The translations under genes were made by a program, and so were the position numbers. Of a stretch of 64,000 bases of DNA, positions 35,037-43,619 are shown in pieces. The notes under the pieces are model-generated. The model was not told the DNA's origin and did no database searches. It worked only from the letters and a program-made list of their open reading frames with translations. This DNA is from VXLM01 sp965242665 (GTDB taxonomy: Bacteria; Chloroflexota; Dehalococcoidia; Lucifugimonadales; VXLM01). How positions within the stretch are numbered: position 1 is the first letter of the stretch; each line of letters begins with the position of its first letter. The DNA lies in NCBI GenBank assembly GCA_965242665.1, contig OZ251484.1:2046001-2110000 (forward strand), in the 5' to 3' direction.

Positions 35037-36206
35037 TTATTTGCCGTATGGATCCGCCGCATCTCGCAAGCCGTCTCCCCAGAAGTTGAACGCGAGAATC
35101 ACGACGATGACGGGGATGGCCACGAACATCAGCCAGGGATACAGCGCGACCACCGTGATGTTTTGCGCCTCGATCAGCATCACGCCGTAGCTTACCGCTG
35201 GAGGACGGAGTCCAAGCCCCAGGAAGCTCAAGGACGTTTCCCCGATGATCATACTAGGAATCGCAAGGCTCGCTTGGGCGATGACATGACTGTAGAAGCC
35301 GGGCAGCATGTGCCGGAACATGATGCGGCTCTCCGACGATCCCGCTATGCGCGCGGCCATCACATAGTCTTCCTCTCGCAGCGCCAAGAACTTGCCTCGA
35401 ACCGTGCGGGCCATGCCCGTCCAGCCGAATATCGAGAGGACGACCGTAATCGCCAGGTAGACTTGAAGCACCGTCCAATTCTGCGGCACTGCGGCGGAAA
35501 GCCCCATCCACAACGGAAGTGAAGGGATGGCGCCGATGATCTCGATGACGCGCTGGATGACTGTGTCAATCCATCCTCCGTAGTACCCGGAGACGCCTCC
35601 CATGATGATCCCAAAGACGAAGGTGATCGCCACCCCCAGAAGCCCAATGGAAAGCGATATGCGGTTTGCCAGCATCAAGCGCGACCAAGCGTCCCGCCCC
35701 ACGGAGTCGCTCCCCAAGAGGAAGAGGGATGGACGGTCTTCGTAGTACGAGGGGTTCGTTCCTTCCGGAGCTGTGGCCTCGCCCGTGAATCCAATGAGAT
35801 GACGGTCGGTCTCGATGAACCCCAGAAAGCGGTACGAGAACCCTTTCGTAAAGAACCCGACGTCGATCTTCACATCTTCGAGAACTTCATACTTCCGTTG
35901 GAAGGTCCTTTGGTCTCGGTACGGTTCCAGTCCGTTGACGTGGGGTCGGAACGAGCCTTCGTCGAAGAATCTGATCGCCTGCGGTCTGAGGAGGTGGTAG
36001 TTCTCCGCTATCTGCGCCGGGTCTCCGGTGCCCAAGAACTCGGCAAAGGGGAACAACACATAGAAGAAGGCAAGTATGAGGCCGGAGATGACCGCGGGCT
36101 TGTGCTTCCTGAACCTCCACCACATCAACTGCCATTGTGTTGCAACGGTGAACTCTTCCTCGTCGAGTTCTGCCTGCGCTGCATTCGCGGCAATCTGCTC
36201 TGCCAT
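35037..36206 (-). CDS. peptide-type ABC transporter permease (DppC/OppC-like)
   Basis: A 389-residue inner membrane protein. TM1 (AVISGLILAFFYVLFPFAEF) is followed by an external loop of about 110 residues, longer than usual for DppC. The five-helix BPD_transp_1 domain has GSDSVGRDAWSRLM, the EAA-type loop REEDYVMAARIAGSSESRIM and GLGLRPPAVSYG. GGAGGTGGAG precedes ATG 36206. The operon lacks a DppB permease and a binding protein, which is unusual because DppB and DppC normally form a heterodimer. Confidence 0.93.
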   Translation of the reverse strand: MAEQIAANAAQAELDEEEFTVATQWQLMWWRFRKHKPAVISGLILAFFYVLFPFAEFLGTGDPAQIAENYHLLRPQAIRFFDEGSFRPHVNGLEPYRDQRTFQRKYEVLEDVKIDVGFFTKGFSYRFLGFIETDRHLIGFTGEATAPEGTNPSYYEDRPSLFLLGSDSVGRDAWSRLMLANRISLSIGLLGVAITFVFGIIMGGVSGYYGGWIDTVIQRVIEIIGAIPSLPLWMGLSAAVPQNWTVLQVYLAITVVLSIFGWTGMARTVRGKFLALREEDYVMAARIAGSSESRIMFRHMLPGFYSHVIAQASLAIPSMIIGETSLSFLGLGLRPPAVSYGVMLIEAQNITVVALYPWLMFVAIPVIVVILAFNFWGDGLRDAADPYGK

Positions 36207-36437
36207 ATGTCTCCACCTCCAATCTCGTTCAGACGGAAAGCCGACCCTCAGATCGACGCCATCCCCGCTACGGAAATCAACTTCGGCGTTTTCTCAACGC
36301 CCAGCATATCACACCGGGGACATCCTTAGGCCCCCTTCCCGCTGAGAGTCCGAACGTACCATAGCACACGCTAGAACACAATGGTAGCACAATTCCTGAC
36401 CAAGTGTTCAGTATGAGCGGGTTCGTCTACAACCCTA

Positions 36438-36466
36438 TATGTATATGATTGTTTCCAACGTGTCAA
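36438..36466 (-). promoter_or_regulatory. promoter of the dppCDF-like operon
   Basis: Minus strand: TTGACA (36461-36466), 17-nt spacer, TACATA (36438-36443). The -35 is perfect, the -10 weak. Predicted leader about 220 nt, which also holds further TGnTA-like sequences. The stretch 36207-36437 has no gene. Confidence 0.45.
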
Positions 36467-36561
36467 GTCACTTATGGATATTCGCCGCGGACTGCCCGCT
36501 CACAGGACGCCCACTGAGGCAATATCCGCCGATTCGCGCAGTCTGCGGCCATACGGCGCCT

Positions 36562-36590
36562 TTGACCGCGGGCTGCCTCGAACGTATACT
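36562..36590 (+). promoter_or_regulatory. promoter of the Gfo/Idh/MocA gene
   Basis: TTGACC (36562-36567), 17-nt spacer, TATACT (36585-36590). Transcription would start near 36597, 30 nt before ATG 36627, so the longer reading from 36474 is excluded. Confidence 0.65.
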
Positions 36591-36626
36591 CCTCCCTGCT
36601 TCAACATAGTATGGAGGCGCGTTCTC

Positions 36627-37682
36627 ATGGCATATCGGGTTGGGATCGTCGGCGCAAGCGGAGTCTCGATCAATCCTCCTCGCGCCGACCCTTCTCCTCC
36701 GCTCGCGGACGAAGTGTACCCCTCGCACGTCGGCTGCCTGTCGATCATGCGCGGCGTCGACCTCGCCGCAGTCTGCGACATTCGCACGGACGCACTCGAC
36801 CGATTCCGAGAGAATTGGGCCGATCGCTGGCCCAACACCCGCACCTACACCAATTATCTGGATATGTTGGACAGAGAAGACTTGGATATCCTCACTGTCG
36901 CCACTCCGGATCACCTGCACGCCCAAATCGTAATCGATGGCGCACGGAGCGGACTCGAGGGTATCCTCTGCGAAAAGCCGATCGCGACAACGCTCCACGA
37001 CGCAGACGCCATGATCGAAGCCTGCGAAAGCAACCGCGTGGCGCTGTCCATCAATCACACGAGGCGATGGTCGCCCGTCCTTCACAAGGTGCGCGATGCC
37101 ATCCGCAGCGGCAAGATCGGCCCGGTCACAGTGATGACCGCAGTACTTGGCGGCCCTCGCGCAATGCTGTTTCGCAACGGCACCCACTTCTTCGACGCGC
37201 TCTGCTTCTTCGCAGAGTCCAAACCTGCAAAGGTCTCCGCCCTGCTCGAAGACGGCTTCGATCTTTGGGATCGGTATCGAGGTGATGGGGGCAAGCTGCC
37301 AGAAAACGAACCCGGCGCGACCGGGACGATATTGTTCGAGAACGGCGTCATCGCGCTCTACCGCGGCATCAAAGGAACGCCGCCCATCAGCGCCTTCGAG
37401 ATCACCGGACCGAAAGGGGCCATTTCGTTTGCCGGAGACCCCTTGCTCGCAGAGCTAACGACGGTGGAGACGGGATCCCTCGACCCGATCCGCACAGTTC
37501 TGAGGCCCCCGCAATATCAAACGCACGGGATGGTTGCCGCGTATCGAGAACTCATCGACATCATACAACGAGGCGGCGAGAGCATCTCCTCGCCGCGCCA
37601 TGCTCGAATGCCCTTACAGATAATGCTAGGGTTCTTGGACTCCCACAGGCTAGGGGCGCGGTTCGTCGACGTGCCTGGCTAG
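36627..37682 (+). CDS. Gfo/Idh/MocA family oxidoreductase
   Basis: A 351-residue NAD(P)-dependent dehydrogenase. YRVGIVGASGVS is the nucleotide-binding loop, TVATPDHLHAQIVIDG follows it, and CEKPIATTLHDADAMIEAC holds the catalytic EKP motif. The C-terminal substrate domain has NGTHFFDALCFF. Such enzymes oxidise inositols, sugars or their derivatives; the substrate is not recognisable. GGAGGCG lies 11 nt before ATG 36627. Single-gene unit with its own promoter. Confidence 0.9.
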   Translation: MAYRVGIVGASGVSINPPRADPSPPLADEVYPSHVGCLSIMRGVDLAAVCDIRTDALDRFRENWADRWPNTRTYTNYLDMLDREDLDILTVATPDHLHAQIVIDGARSGLEGILCEKPIATTLHDADAMIEACESNRVALSINHTRRWSPVLHKVRDAIRSGKIGPVTVMTAVLGGPRAMLFRNGTHFFDALCFFAESKPAKVSALLEDGFDLWDRYRGDGGKLPENEPGATGTILFENGVIALYRGIKGTPPISAFEITGPKGAISFAGDPLLAELTTVETGSLDPIRTVLRPPQYQTHGMVAAYRELIDIIQRGGESISSPRHARMPLQIMLGFLDSHRLGARFVDVPG

Positions 37683-37760
37683 GCTTGATTCGAGCAGACG
37701 GGGAGCATAACCTACCGCGCTAGGCTTGATTCGAGCAGACGGGGAGCGCAACCTACCGCG
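37679..37760. repeat. 41-bp tandem duplication over a stop codon
   Basis: Two head-to-tail copies (37679-37719 and 37720-37760) begin CTAGGCTTGATTCGAGCAGA and differ at two adjacent bases. The TAG of the first copy is the stop of the oxidoreductase gene. Confidence 0.9.
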
Positions 37761-37774
37761 TTTGGCATTCATCC

Positions 37775-37803
37775 TTACCATATGCTATCGCGTATACTAT
37801 AAT
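37775..37803 (+). promoter_or_regulatory. promoter of the Bax inhibitor-1 gene
   Basis: TTACCA (37775-37780), 17-nt spacer and a perfect TATAAT (37798-37803), 33 nt before the ATG. Confidence 0.6.
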
Positions 37804-37835
37804 GAGAAGCAGAATCGACCGCGGAGAACCGAAAT

Positions 37836-38561
37836 ATGGCAACTCGAGAATACTACGGCATCCCCTACAGCAGAGATCGAGCAAACGCAATCTATACGGA
37901 CGCCATGGCGCGCATGTACGGCCTCGTGGCGCTGGGCGTCGTCACCACCGGCGCCGCGACATGGATTGGAGACATGATCGGCGTTGGCGCAATCATATTC
38001 GGCTTCGGCTGGATCGGAGCGCTTGCCGCGTTCGGAATCATGATAGGAATGCTGTTCGCAGCCCAGGCTGCCGTCGGCAGGGGGCACATCGGACTTGGCA
38101 CAGCCCTCTACCTCACCTTCACAGGCTTCGAGGGGCTGTACCTTTCTCCGATTCTCGCAGTGTTCGAGGGAGAGACGATCGGCGTCGCCTTCCTGCTGAC
38201 CGGCGGCTTGTTCGTAGCCATGTGCGCGGTCGGCATGACCACCAAGAAAGACCTCTCCAAACTCGGCCCCATGCTGATATTCGGACTCATCGGAGTCATA
38301 ATCGTCGGCTTCGTCAACGCGATATTCATCCAGTCCAGCGGATTGTTCCTGCTCATCAACATCCTACTGCTTCCGCTCTTCTTGGCTCTCACGGTCTGGG
38401 AGACCAAGCAAGTGAAGGATCTGGCGCAGCAGGCGGCCCTCCGAGGCGACGACAAGGCTGCAACGCAAGCCGCAGTCATCGGCAGCATCGGCCTCTACCT
38501 CAACGTGCTGAACATCTTCCTCATCATCCTCAACCTGCTAGGGTTCATGTCGGACGATTAG
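37836..38561 (+). CDS. Bax inhibitor-1/YccA family membrane protein
   Basis: A 241-residue protein with seven hydrophobic segments. TDAMARMYGLVALGVVTTGA is the family N-terminal block. YLTFTGFEGLYLSPIL and GMTTKKDLSKLGPML in the middle match the YccA/YbhL branch, and the last helix ends LNIFLIILNLLGFMSDD. Bacterial members are pH-sensitive calcium leak channels or partners of the FtsH protease; which applies here is unknown. GGAG lies about 9 nt before the ATG. Monocistronic by spacing. Confidence 0.92.
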   Translation: MATREYYGIPYSRDRANAIYTDAMARMYGLVALGVVTTGAATWIGDMIGVGAIIFGFGWIGALAAFGIMIGMLFAAQAAVGRGHIGLGTALYLTFTGFEGLYLSPILAVFEGETIGVAFLLTGGLFVAMCAVGMTTKKDLSKLGPMLIFGLIGVIIVGFVNAIFIQSSGLFLLINILLLPLFLALTVWETKQVKDLAQQAALRGDDKAATQAAVIGSIGLYLNVLNIFLIILNLLGFMSDD

Positions 38562-38654
38562 GTTTGAGGATGCGGGCGTGATGAGGCGAGGCGTTGTATG
38601 GGAGTCGTTTAGGAGGGGATTCAGGTGTCGCTACAACTCCAACCGCAACGCCAG

Positions 38655-38783
38655 GAGGAAGTGGTAAACTTCAGTAGGAACGACTTCACCGGCTGAGTAC
38701 CTGTCAAGTTACTGGACATATGGATACGCGCCAGCGGGTTGGAGCGGTGCCCGCGCGTGTCGAACGGGAAGGAAGCCGAATGA
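38655..38783 (+). pseudogene. decayed C-terminal tail of an LRR lipoprotein paralogue
   Basis: Reading frame EEVVNFSRNDFTG, an in-frame TGA (38694), then VPVKLLDIWIRASGLERCPR and VSNGKEAE-stop. The intact gene downstream ends GCVPVELPDIWVRASGLERC and PSASNGKEAE. The TGA stands where the intact gene has a Cys codon (TGC). It is the tail of a former upstream copy; its stop overlaps the next ATG by ATGA. Confidence 0.8.
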
Positions 38784-38861
38784 GCGTTGGCGGCATGACA
38801 AAGCGATGGTTCTTGGCGCTGGGCGCGCTTGCACTCCTTGCGTGCGTGCAGGGTTGCGGCG
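38697..38861 (+). repeat. 165-bp direct repeat, left copy (right copy 41126-41288)
   Basis: The two copies match without gaps over the first 150 bp, with roughly one mismatch in ten before the ATG and very few after it. Each contains the end of one lipoprotein gene and the start of the next, showing that the genes were once in tandem. Confidence 0.85.
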
Positions 38862-41212
38862 ACAGCGCGCGGCCGGTTGAGACGCCGGCATCCTCGTCCG
38901 CGTTTGTGGCAGCGGTCGTTCCTACCGCAACGCCTTCACCGACCAACACACCGATTCCGACACCTTCGTCTCCGACCAGTACGCCGTCGCCAACGGCCAC
39001 CGCAACACTAACTGGCACACCAACGGCCACGGCTATTCCAACCTCCACGCCAACTAGCACCCCAACGGCCACGGCTATTCCAACCGCGACGCCTACCAGC
39101 ACACCGACGGCCACGGCTATTCCAACCGCGACACCTACCTCCACGCCGTCGTCTACTCCTACACTCTCTCCGAATCCAACTTTGTCGCCAACCAGCACAC
39201 CGACCGCAACTAACACGCCATCGCCGACACCAGCGCCGACATCCACCAGCACACCGAGTCCCACCCCAACTCCGACTCTGCGCTGGGTCAACACGCCCTG
39301 CAACAGACAATTCGTCGTTTCGCCTCTCCCGTCCCATGGTAGGAACTCGTGGCAGGGGAACGATAACGTTCACTGGACGCCGGACGGCTCTCGAATCCTG
39401 TTTACGTTCGGTAGGGACGAAGAAGTAGGAGTCTATGCAGTGGATGCTGACGGTTCCCGACTGCAAACCATCGTCGACCCATCGGTCAATAGTGTGCGCG
39501 CCAATCGGGACCGTTATCCAGTTGGGATGATGACGTACTTCGACATATCGCCGGACGGATCGCAGATCGTCTATTCCACATGCAGATACCCTGACTCCGA
39601 CCGTCTTCCGTCAAGTGAACTGCGGTTTTGGGAGTTTTCCTACGAGATAGTGGTATCGAACATCGACGGTACGAACACGCGGAGGGTCACCGATAACGAC
39701 TACTTTGACAACTTCCCGGTTTGGTCTCCGGACGGATCGCAGATTGCGTTCATATCCGACCTTGACCCGGACCACGATGCACTCAATACTGGTGGTCGGC
39801 TCATGGTCTATACGTTGGAAACCGGTGAATTGGAAGACATTACTCCTTGGGATAGTCGCATAGTTGCTCCGCATCCGCCGGCATGGTCGCCTGACGGTGG
39901 ATACATAGCGTTCCTATCGTATGACGGAGATATCGAATATGATGAGAAAGGTTGGCCTCGAGACCCTCTTGGGGCGTATACCCTGGATTTGGACACAGGA
40001 TGGGAGGGTGTGATATCGGAGTCGGCATTTAGCGAGCCGTCGTGGTCTCCGGACGGTTCACGCATCGCGCTGGCTGCGCCTCTGGCACAAGGTGCGGGAC
40101 TCTTCACGTTCGATCCTGACGGCTCGGATCCCGTCTTCGTCGCATACATTGCGGATCGGGTTAATCATCGGACATGGCTGAACCGGGTCTACTGGTCTCC
40201 GGACGGATCTCGAATCATGTTCACTGGATCAGCATACAGTGCCCCCTACGATCCATACGCCTTTGAATCGTGGGGCCAGCCTTATACATTCGATGCAGAC
40301 AAGCGTTGCAGAGGGAAATGTGTGGCATCCGTCGACGATGCCTTCGTCTCGACTGTTTCGGGGCTCCGCTTCCCGTCTTGGAGGGACGACTTGAGAGGCG
40401 ACTTTGTCCGTGATCCCCTCATACCTGAGCCGCTGTCTTGGTCTCCCGACGGCTCAAGAATCGCTGTGCTGTCTCGTACGACAAAGCCAAAAACCGGTGA
40501 TGCGATTCTATATGTGATGGACCGCGACGGCAATGATGTGCGCGTTCTCGTGAGGAGGGATGAAAATTCGGACCTGATAGCCTGGAAGTCGGAGCCTGTC
40601 GATCTCGATTCGTGTTCCAACGGCGTGGTAGTTCCGGATCCTGAGGAGAACCCGGGTCTGGTGGAGGATTGCCGGACGCTCTTGAGTGTGATGGACACGC
40701 TTGGAGGGTCTGTCTCCCTCGAATTGTCTCATGGTTGGAGAGCTGACCGTCCTATAGCGGAATGGGGGGGCGCGAGCCGCTTCGACGGGAGCTACTTCGG
40801 AGTCGTTGTGAGGGGCGATCCGCCGCGCGTTCGTTATCTCGTTCTTCATGGTATTTTTGCGTTTCACGGTCCCCCGATTCACAGATTGTTTGGACGTATC
40901 CCGCCGGAGCTGGGCAATCTCTCTGAGCTCAGGGAATTGGATCTGAGTGTAAACGAGCTCACCGGATCCATCCCCCCTGAGTTAGGCAATTTGGCAAATC
41001 TTAAGATTCTGGACCTCGGAGACAATTATCTTAGAGGGAGCATTCCTGCTGAGTTGGGCAATCTGCAGAATCTGGAGAAGGTGAGCATCCACGGCTTTTT
41101 CGGGCGGAACCAGCTCTCCGGCTGCGTACCCGTCGAGTTACCTGACATATGGGTACGCGCCAGTGGGTTGGAGCGGTGTCCGAGTGCGTCGAATGGGAAG
41201 GAAGCCGAATGA
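38780..41212 (+). CDS. lipoprotein with Pro/Thr stalk, WD40/TolB-like propeller and leucine-rich repeats
   Basis: An 810-residue protein. MTKRWFLALGALALLACVQG is a lipoprotein signal. About 130 residues of TPTSTPTATAIP repeats follow. Then at least six PD40-type blades with WSPDGSRIAFxS (for example FPVWSPDGSQIAFISD and YWSPDGSRIMFTGSA). The C-terminal 130 residues are leucine-rich repeats (IPPELGNLSELRELDLSVNE, IPAELGNLQNLEKVSI). It should be tethered to the outer face of the membrane for binding; the ligand is unknown. ATG 38780 was chosen because GGAAG precedes it and it overlaps the stop of the upstream remnant. Confidence 0.82.
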   Translation: MSVGGMTKRWFLALGALALLACVQGCGDSARPVETPASSSAFVAAVVPTATPSPTNTPIPTPSSPTSTPSPTATATLTGTPTATAIPTSTPTSTPTATAIPTATPTSTPTATAIPTATPTSTPSSTPTLSPNPTLSPTSTPTATNTPSPTPAPTSTSTPSPTPTPTLRWVNTPCNRQFVVSPLPSHGRNSWQGNDNVHWTPDGSRILFTFGRDEEVGVYAVDADGSRLQTIVDPSVNSVRANRDRYPVGMMTYFDISPDGSQIVYSTCRYPDSDRLPSSELRFWEFSYEIVVSNIDGTNTRRVTDNDYFDNFPVWSPDGSQIAFISDLDPDHDALNTGGRLMVYTLETGELEDITPWDSRIVAPHPPAWSPDGGYIAFLSYDGDIEYDEKGWPRDPLGAYTLDLDTGWEGVISESAFSEPSWSPDGSRIALAAPLAQGAGLFTFDPDGSDPVFVAYIADRVNHRTWLNRVYWSPDGSRIMFTGSAYSAPYDPYAFESWGQPYTFDADKRCRGKCVASVDDAFVSTVSGLRFPSWRDDLRGDFVRDPLIPEPLSWSPDGSRIAVLSRTTKPKTGDAILYVMDRDGNDVRVLVRRDENSDLIAWKSEPVDLDSCSNGVVVPDPEENPGLVEDCRTLLSVMDTLGGSVSLELSHGWRADRPIAEWGGASRFDGSYFGVVVRGDPPRVRYLVLHGIFAFHGPPIHRLFGRIPPELGNLSELRELDLSVNELTGSIPPELGNLANLKILDLGDNYLRGSIPAELGNLQNLEKVSIHGFFGRNQLSGCVPVELPDIWVRASGLERCPSASNGKEAE

Positions 41213-41288
41213 GCGTTGGCGGCATGACAAAGCGATGGTTCTTGGCGCTGGGTGCGCTTGCGCTCCTTGCGTGCGGCCGGTTGCGGCG
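41209..41288 (+). pseudogene. head fragment of a third lipoprotein paralogue
   Basis: MSVGGMTKRWFLALGALALL and then AC, identical to the intact signal peptide, after which similarity stops a few bases before the 3' end of ribH. The ATG overlaps the stop of the intact gene (ATGA). Confidence 0.75.
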
Positions 41289-41292
41289 GAGG

Positions 41293-41766
41293 TTATTGGG
41301 CGTCGATAGCCTTGGCGAGGTTTGCCATCTCGACTGCGGTTGCCGCTGCGCTCTGCCCGTAATTGCCGCTCTTGCCGCCGGCTCGATTGATCGCTTGTTC
41401 GATGGTATCCGTCGTAAGGATGCCAAAGACGACCGGCACGCCGGAGGACATGCTCGATTCTGCGACGCCTCTGGCCGCTTCGTCTGCAACGCGCTCGTAG
41501 TGGTCGGTCTCTCCTCGAATGACGGCCCCGAGGCAGATGACGGCGTCGTGCTTGCCTGACTCCGCAAGGCGCTTGGCGGCAAAGGGAATCTCGAACGAGC
41601 CTGGAACGGATGCGATGGTCACATGGTCATCCGCCACGCCGTATCGCGCGAGGGTTGCTGTGGCGCCTTCTAGCAGGCGAGAAGTGACGAAGTCGTTGAA
41701 TCGAGAGACGACTATTGCGATTCTCAGGCCCTCGCCCTGCATGTGGCCGCGTAGTTCAATGGCCAT
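41293..41766 (-). CDS. ribH: 6,7-dimethyl-8-ribityllumazine synthase
   Basis: A 157-residue enzyme for the penultimate step of riboflavin synthesis. VSRFNDFVTSRLLEGA, VPGSFEIPFAAKRLAESG, AVICLGAVIRGETDHYE (with the catalytic His) and FGILTTDTIEQAINRAG are all conserved. It overlaps the end of ribBA by 11 nt and is the last gene of the rib operon. Confidence 0.97.
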   Translation of the reverse strand: MAIELRGHMQGEGLRIAIVVSRFNDFVTSRLLEGATATLARYGVADDHVTIASVPGSFEIPFAAKRLAESGKHDAVICLGAVIRGETDHYERVADEAARGVAESSMSSGVPVVFGILTTDTIEQAINRAGGKSGNYGQSAAATAVEMANLAKAIDAQ

Positions 41767-43021
41767 CGGTCTTCTCCTGCGTTCCTGCTTTCATGCGCTC
41801 GGATCCGTTCACGCGGGTGTCGGCCGCGTCGAGCAGGTGCCCGAGCCGAGTGCGCTTCGTTTCCAGGTATCTGCTGTTTTCCTTGGTCGGTTGGGCCTTG
41901 ATCGGCACTCGCTCGACGACCTCCAGTCCAAAGCCGTCGAGTCCGCTCAACTTTCGGGGGTTGTTGGTGAGGATGCGCATCCTGCGGACGCCAAGGTCGC
42001 CGAGTATTTGGGCTCCGACGCCGTAGTGGCGGATATCCGGCGCGTAGCCAAGGTGGACGTTCGCGTCGACGGTATCGAGTCCGAGGTCTTGCAGGTTATA
42101 CGCCTTGATCTTGTTATGGATGCCGATACCCCTTCCTTCCTGCCGCATGTAGAGGAAGACGCCGCGGCCCTCGCGCTCGATAGCCTGGAGCGCCAGATCG
42201 ACTTGCTCGCCGCAGTCGCACCGCAGGCTGCCGAACACGTCGCCAGTGAGGCACTCGCTGTGAACTCTTACGAGAACGGGGTCTTCCGTGTCGAAATCGC
42301 CGAGCACCAGTGCGACGTGTTCGGCAGTATCGACCAAGCTGCGGTACGAGGTTACCGTGTACTCTCCTCGGCTCGTTGGCAGTCTGGCGTCCGCGACTCG
42401 TTCGATGATGCGTTCGTGCTCGCGCCGGTATGCGATGATTCCGGCGATGCTCACGATGCCGATGCAGTGCTCTTCGGAGAATTTCAACAGGTCGCGCATC
42501 CGCATCATCGTGCCGTCTGGGTTGACCAATTCGCAGAGGACTCCGGACGGATGGAGTCCTGCCATTCGAGACAGGTCGACCGCCGCCTCGGTATGCCCCG
42601 CGCGTACCAGCACGCCGCCGTCAGTGTACCGCAGGGGGAAGACGTGTCCGGGCCTTCCAAGGTCATCGGGCCTTGTGGCGGGGTCGATGAGCCGCCGCAC
42701 CGTGACGCACCTATCGTAGGATGAGACTCCGGTCGTAGTGCCTTCCAGCGCGTCGACCGAGACCGTGAAGGCCGTACTGAGGCGAGCGGTGTTTTCTCGC
42801 ACCATCATGGGAACGCGCAGCTCTTCGAGGCGCTCTGCAGTCAACGGCACGCAGAGGATCCCGCTGGAGTGGCGGACGATGAAGTTGATTGCCTCGGGCG
42901 TGACCTTCTCTGCGGCCATGATGAGGTCGCCCTCGTTCTCGCGGTCTTCGTCGTCCACGACGATGACCATTCGCCCATTTCCAATCTCGTCTATGGCCTG
43001 CTCGACCGTTATCTCAGACAT
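41756..43021 (-). CDS. ribBA: bifunctional 3,4-dihydroxy-2-butanone 4-phosphate synthase / GTP cyclohydrolase II
   Basis: A 421-residue fusion. The RibB half has VVDDEDRENEGDLIMAAEKV and HTEAAVDLSRMAGLHPSGVL. The RibA half has VRVHSECLTGDVFGSLRCDC with the zinc cysteines and YMRQEGRGIGI. Together they make both precursors of lumazine from ribulose 5-phosphate and GTP. It begins 11 nt after ribE. Confidence 0.97.
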   Translation of the reverse strand: MSEITVEQAIDEIGNGRMVIVVDDEDRENEGDLIMAAEKVTPEAINFIVRHSSGILCVPLTAERLEELRVPMMVRENTARLSTAFTVSVDALEGTTTGVSSYDRCVTVRRLIDPATRPDDLGRPGHVFPLRYTDGGVLVRAGHTEAAVDLSRMAGLHPSGVLCELVNPDGTMMRMRDLLKFSEEHCIGIVSIAGIIAYRREHERIIERVADARLPTSRGEYTVTSYRSLVDTAEHVALVLGDFDTEDPVLVRVHSECLTGDVFGSLRCDCGEQVDLALQAIEREGRGVFLYMRQEGRGIGIHNKIKAYNLQDLGLDTVDANVHLGYAPDIRHYGVGAQILGDLGVRRMRILTNNPRKLSGLDGFGLEVVERVPIKAQPTKENSRYLETKRTRLGHLLDAADTRVNGSERMKAGTQEKTDGH

Positions 43022-43032
43022 CTTCCCGCGCT

Positions 43033-43611
43033 CTATCTCCCGGCAGTGAGGCGTTCGACGTATTTCGCGAGGATGTCGACCTCGACGTTTACGGCGTCGC
43101 CGACGGTTCGGGCCCCGAATACCGTATGATCCCGCGTGTAGGGAATCACCGTAACCGAAAACCCATTATCGTCACAGTGTACAACGGTGAGGCTAACTCC
43201 GTCCACAGCGATGAAACCCTTTGCAACGACGTACTGCATGATCTGCGGGGGCGCATCGAACCGCATTAGCAGGGCTTCTCCGTCCGTGGATACTTCGGCG
43301 ACGGTTCCCGTCTGATCGACATGTCCCTGCACGATGTGGCCGTCCATCCGGCCGTCGGCCCGCAGCGGACGCTCCAAGTTCACGAGGTCGCTAGGGTGAA
43401 GGGATCCCAGGTTGGTGCGTCTGCGGGTTTCGGGGACGACGTCGACAGTGAAGGCGTCCGGCTTCAGGGCGGTAACGGTAAGGCAGGCACCGTTGACGCT
43501 GATGCTTCCGCCAACTTGCAGCGTAGGCATGACCGTTCGCGCGGCGATGGTCAATCCGTCTCGAACAGACGAGCGGACGATTCCGACTTCTTCCACGATT
43601 CCAGTAAACAT
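43033..43611 (-). CDS. ribE: riboflavin synthase alpha chain
   Basis: A 192-residue protein with two lumazine-binding repeats. MFTGIVEEVGIV is the family start, NGACLTVTALKPDAFTVDVV the N-terminal barrel, and GHIVQGHVDQTG with GVSLTVVHCDDNGFSVTVIP the second barrel. It dismutates two lumazines into riboflavin. It starts 8 nt after ribD. Confidence 0.97.
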   Translation of the reverse strand: MFTGIVEEVGIVRSSVRDGLTIAARTVMPTLQVGGSISVNGACLTVTALKPDAFTVDVVPETRRRTNLGSLHPSDLVNLERPLRADGRMDGHIVQGHVDQTGTVAEVSTDGEALLMRFDAPPQIMQYVVAKGFIAVDGVSLTVVHCDDNGFSVTVIPYTRDHTVFGARTVGDAVNVEVDILAKYVERLTAGR

Positions 43612-43619
43612 CTGGCCTC

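Noticed and set aside
36474..36626. 51-codon N-terminal extension of the Gfo/Idh/MocA gene
   Set aside because: The promoter at 36562-36590 lies inside it and the Rossmann fold begins right at ATG 36627.
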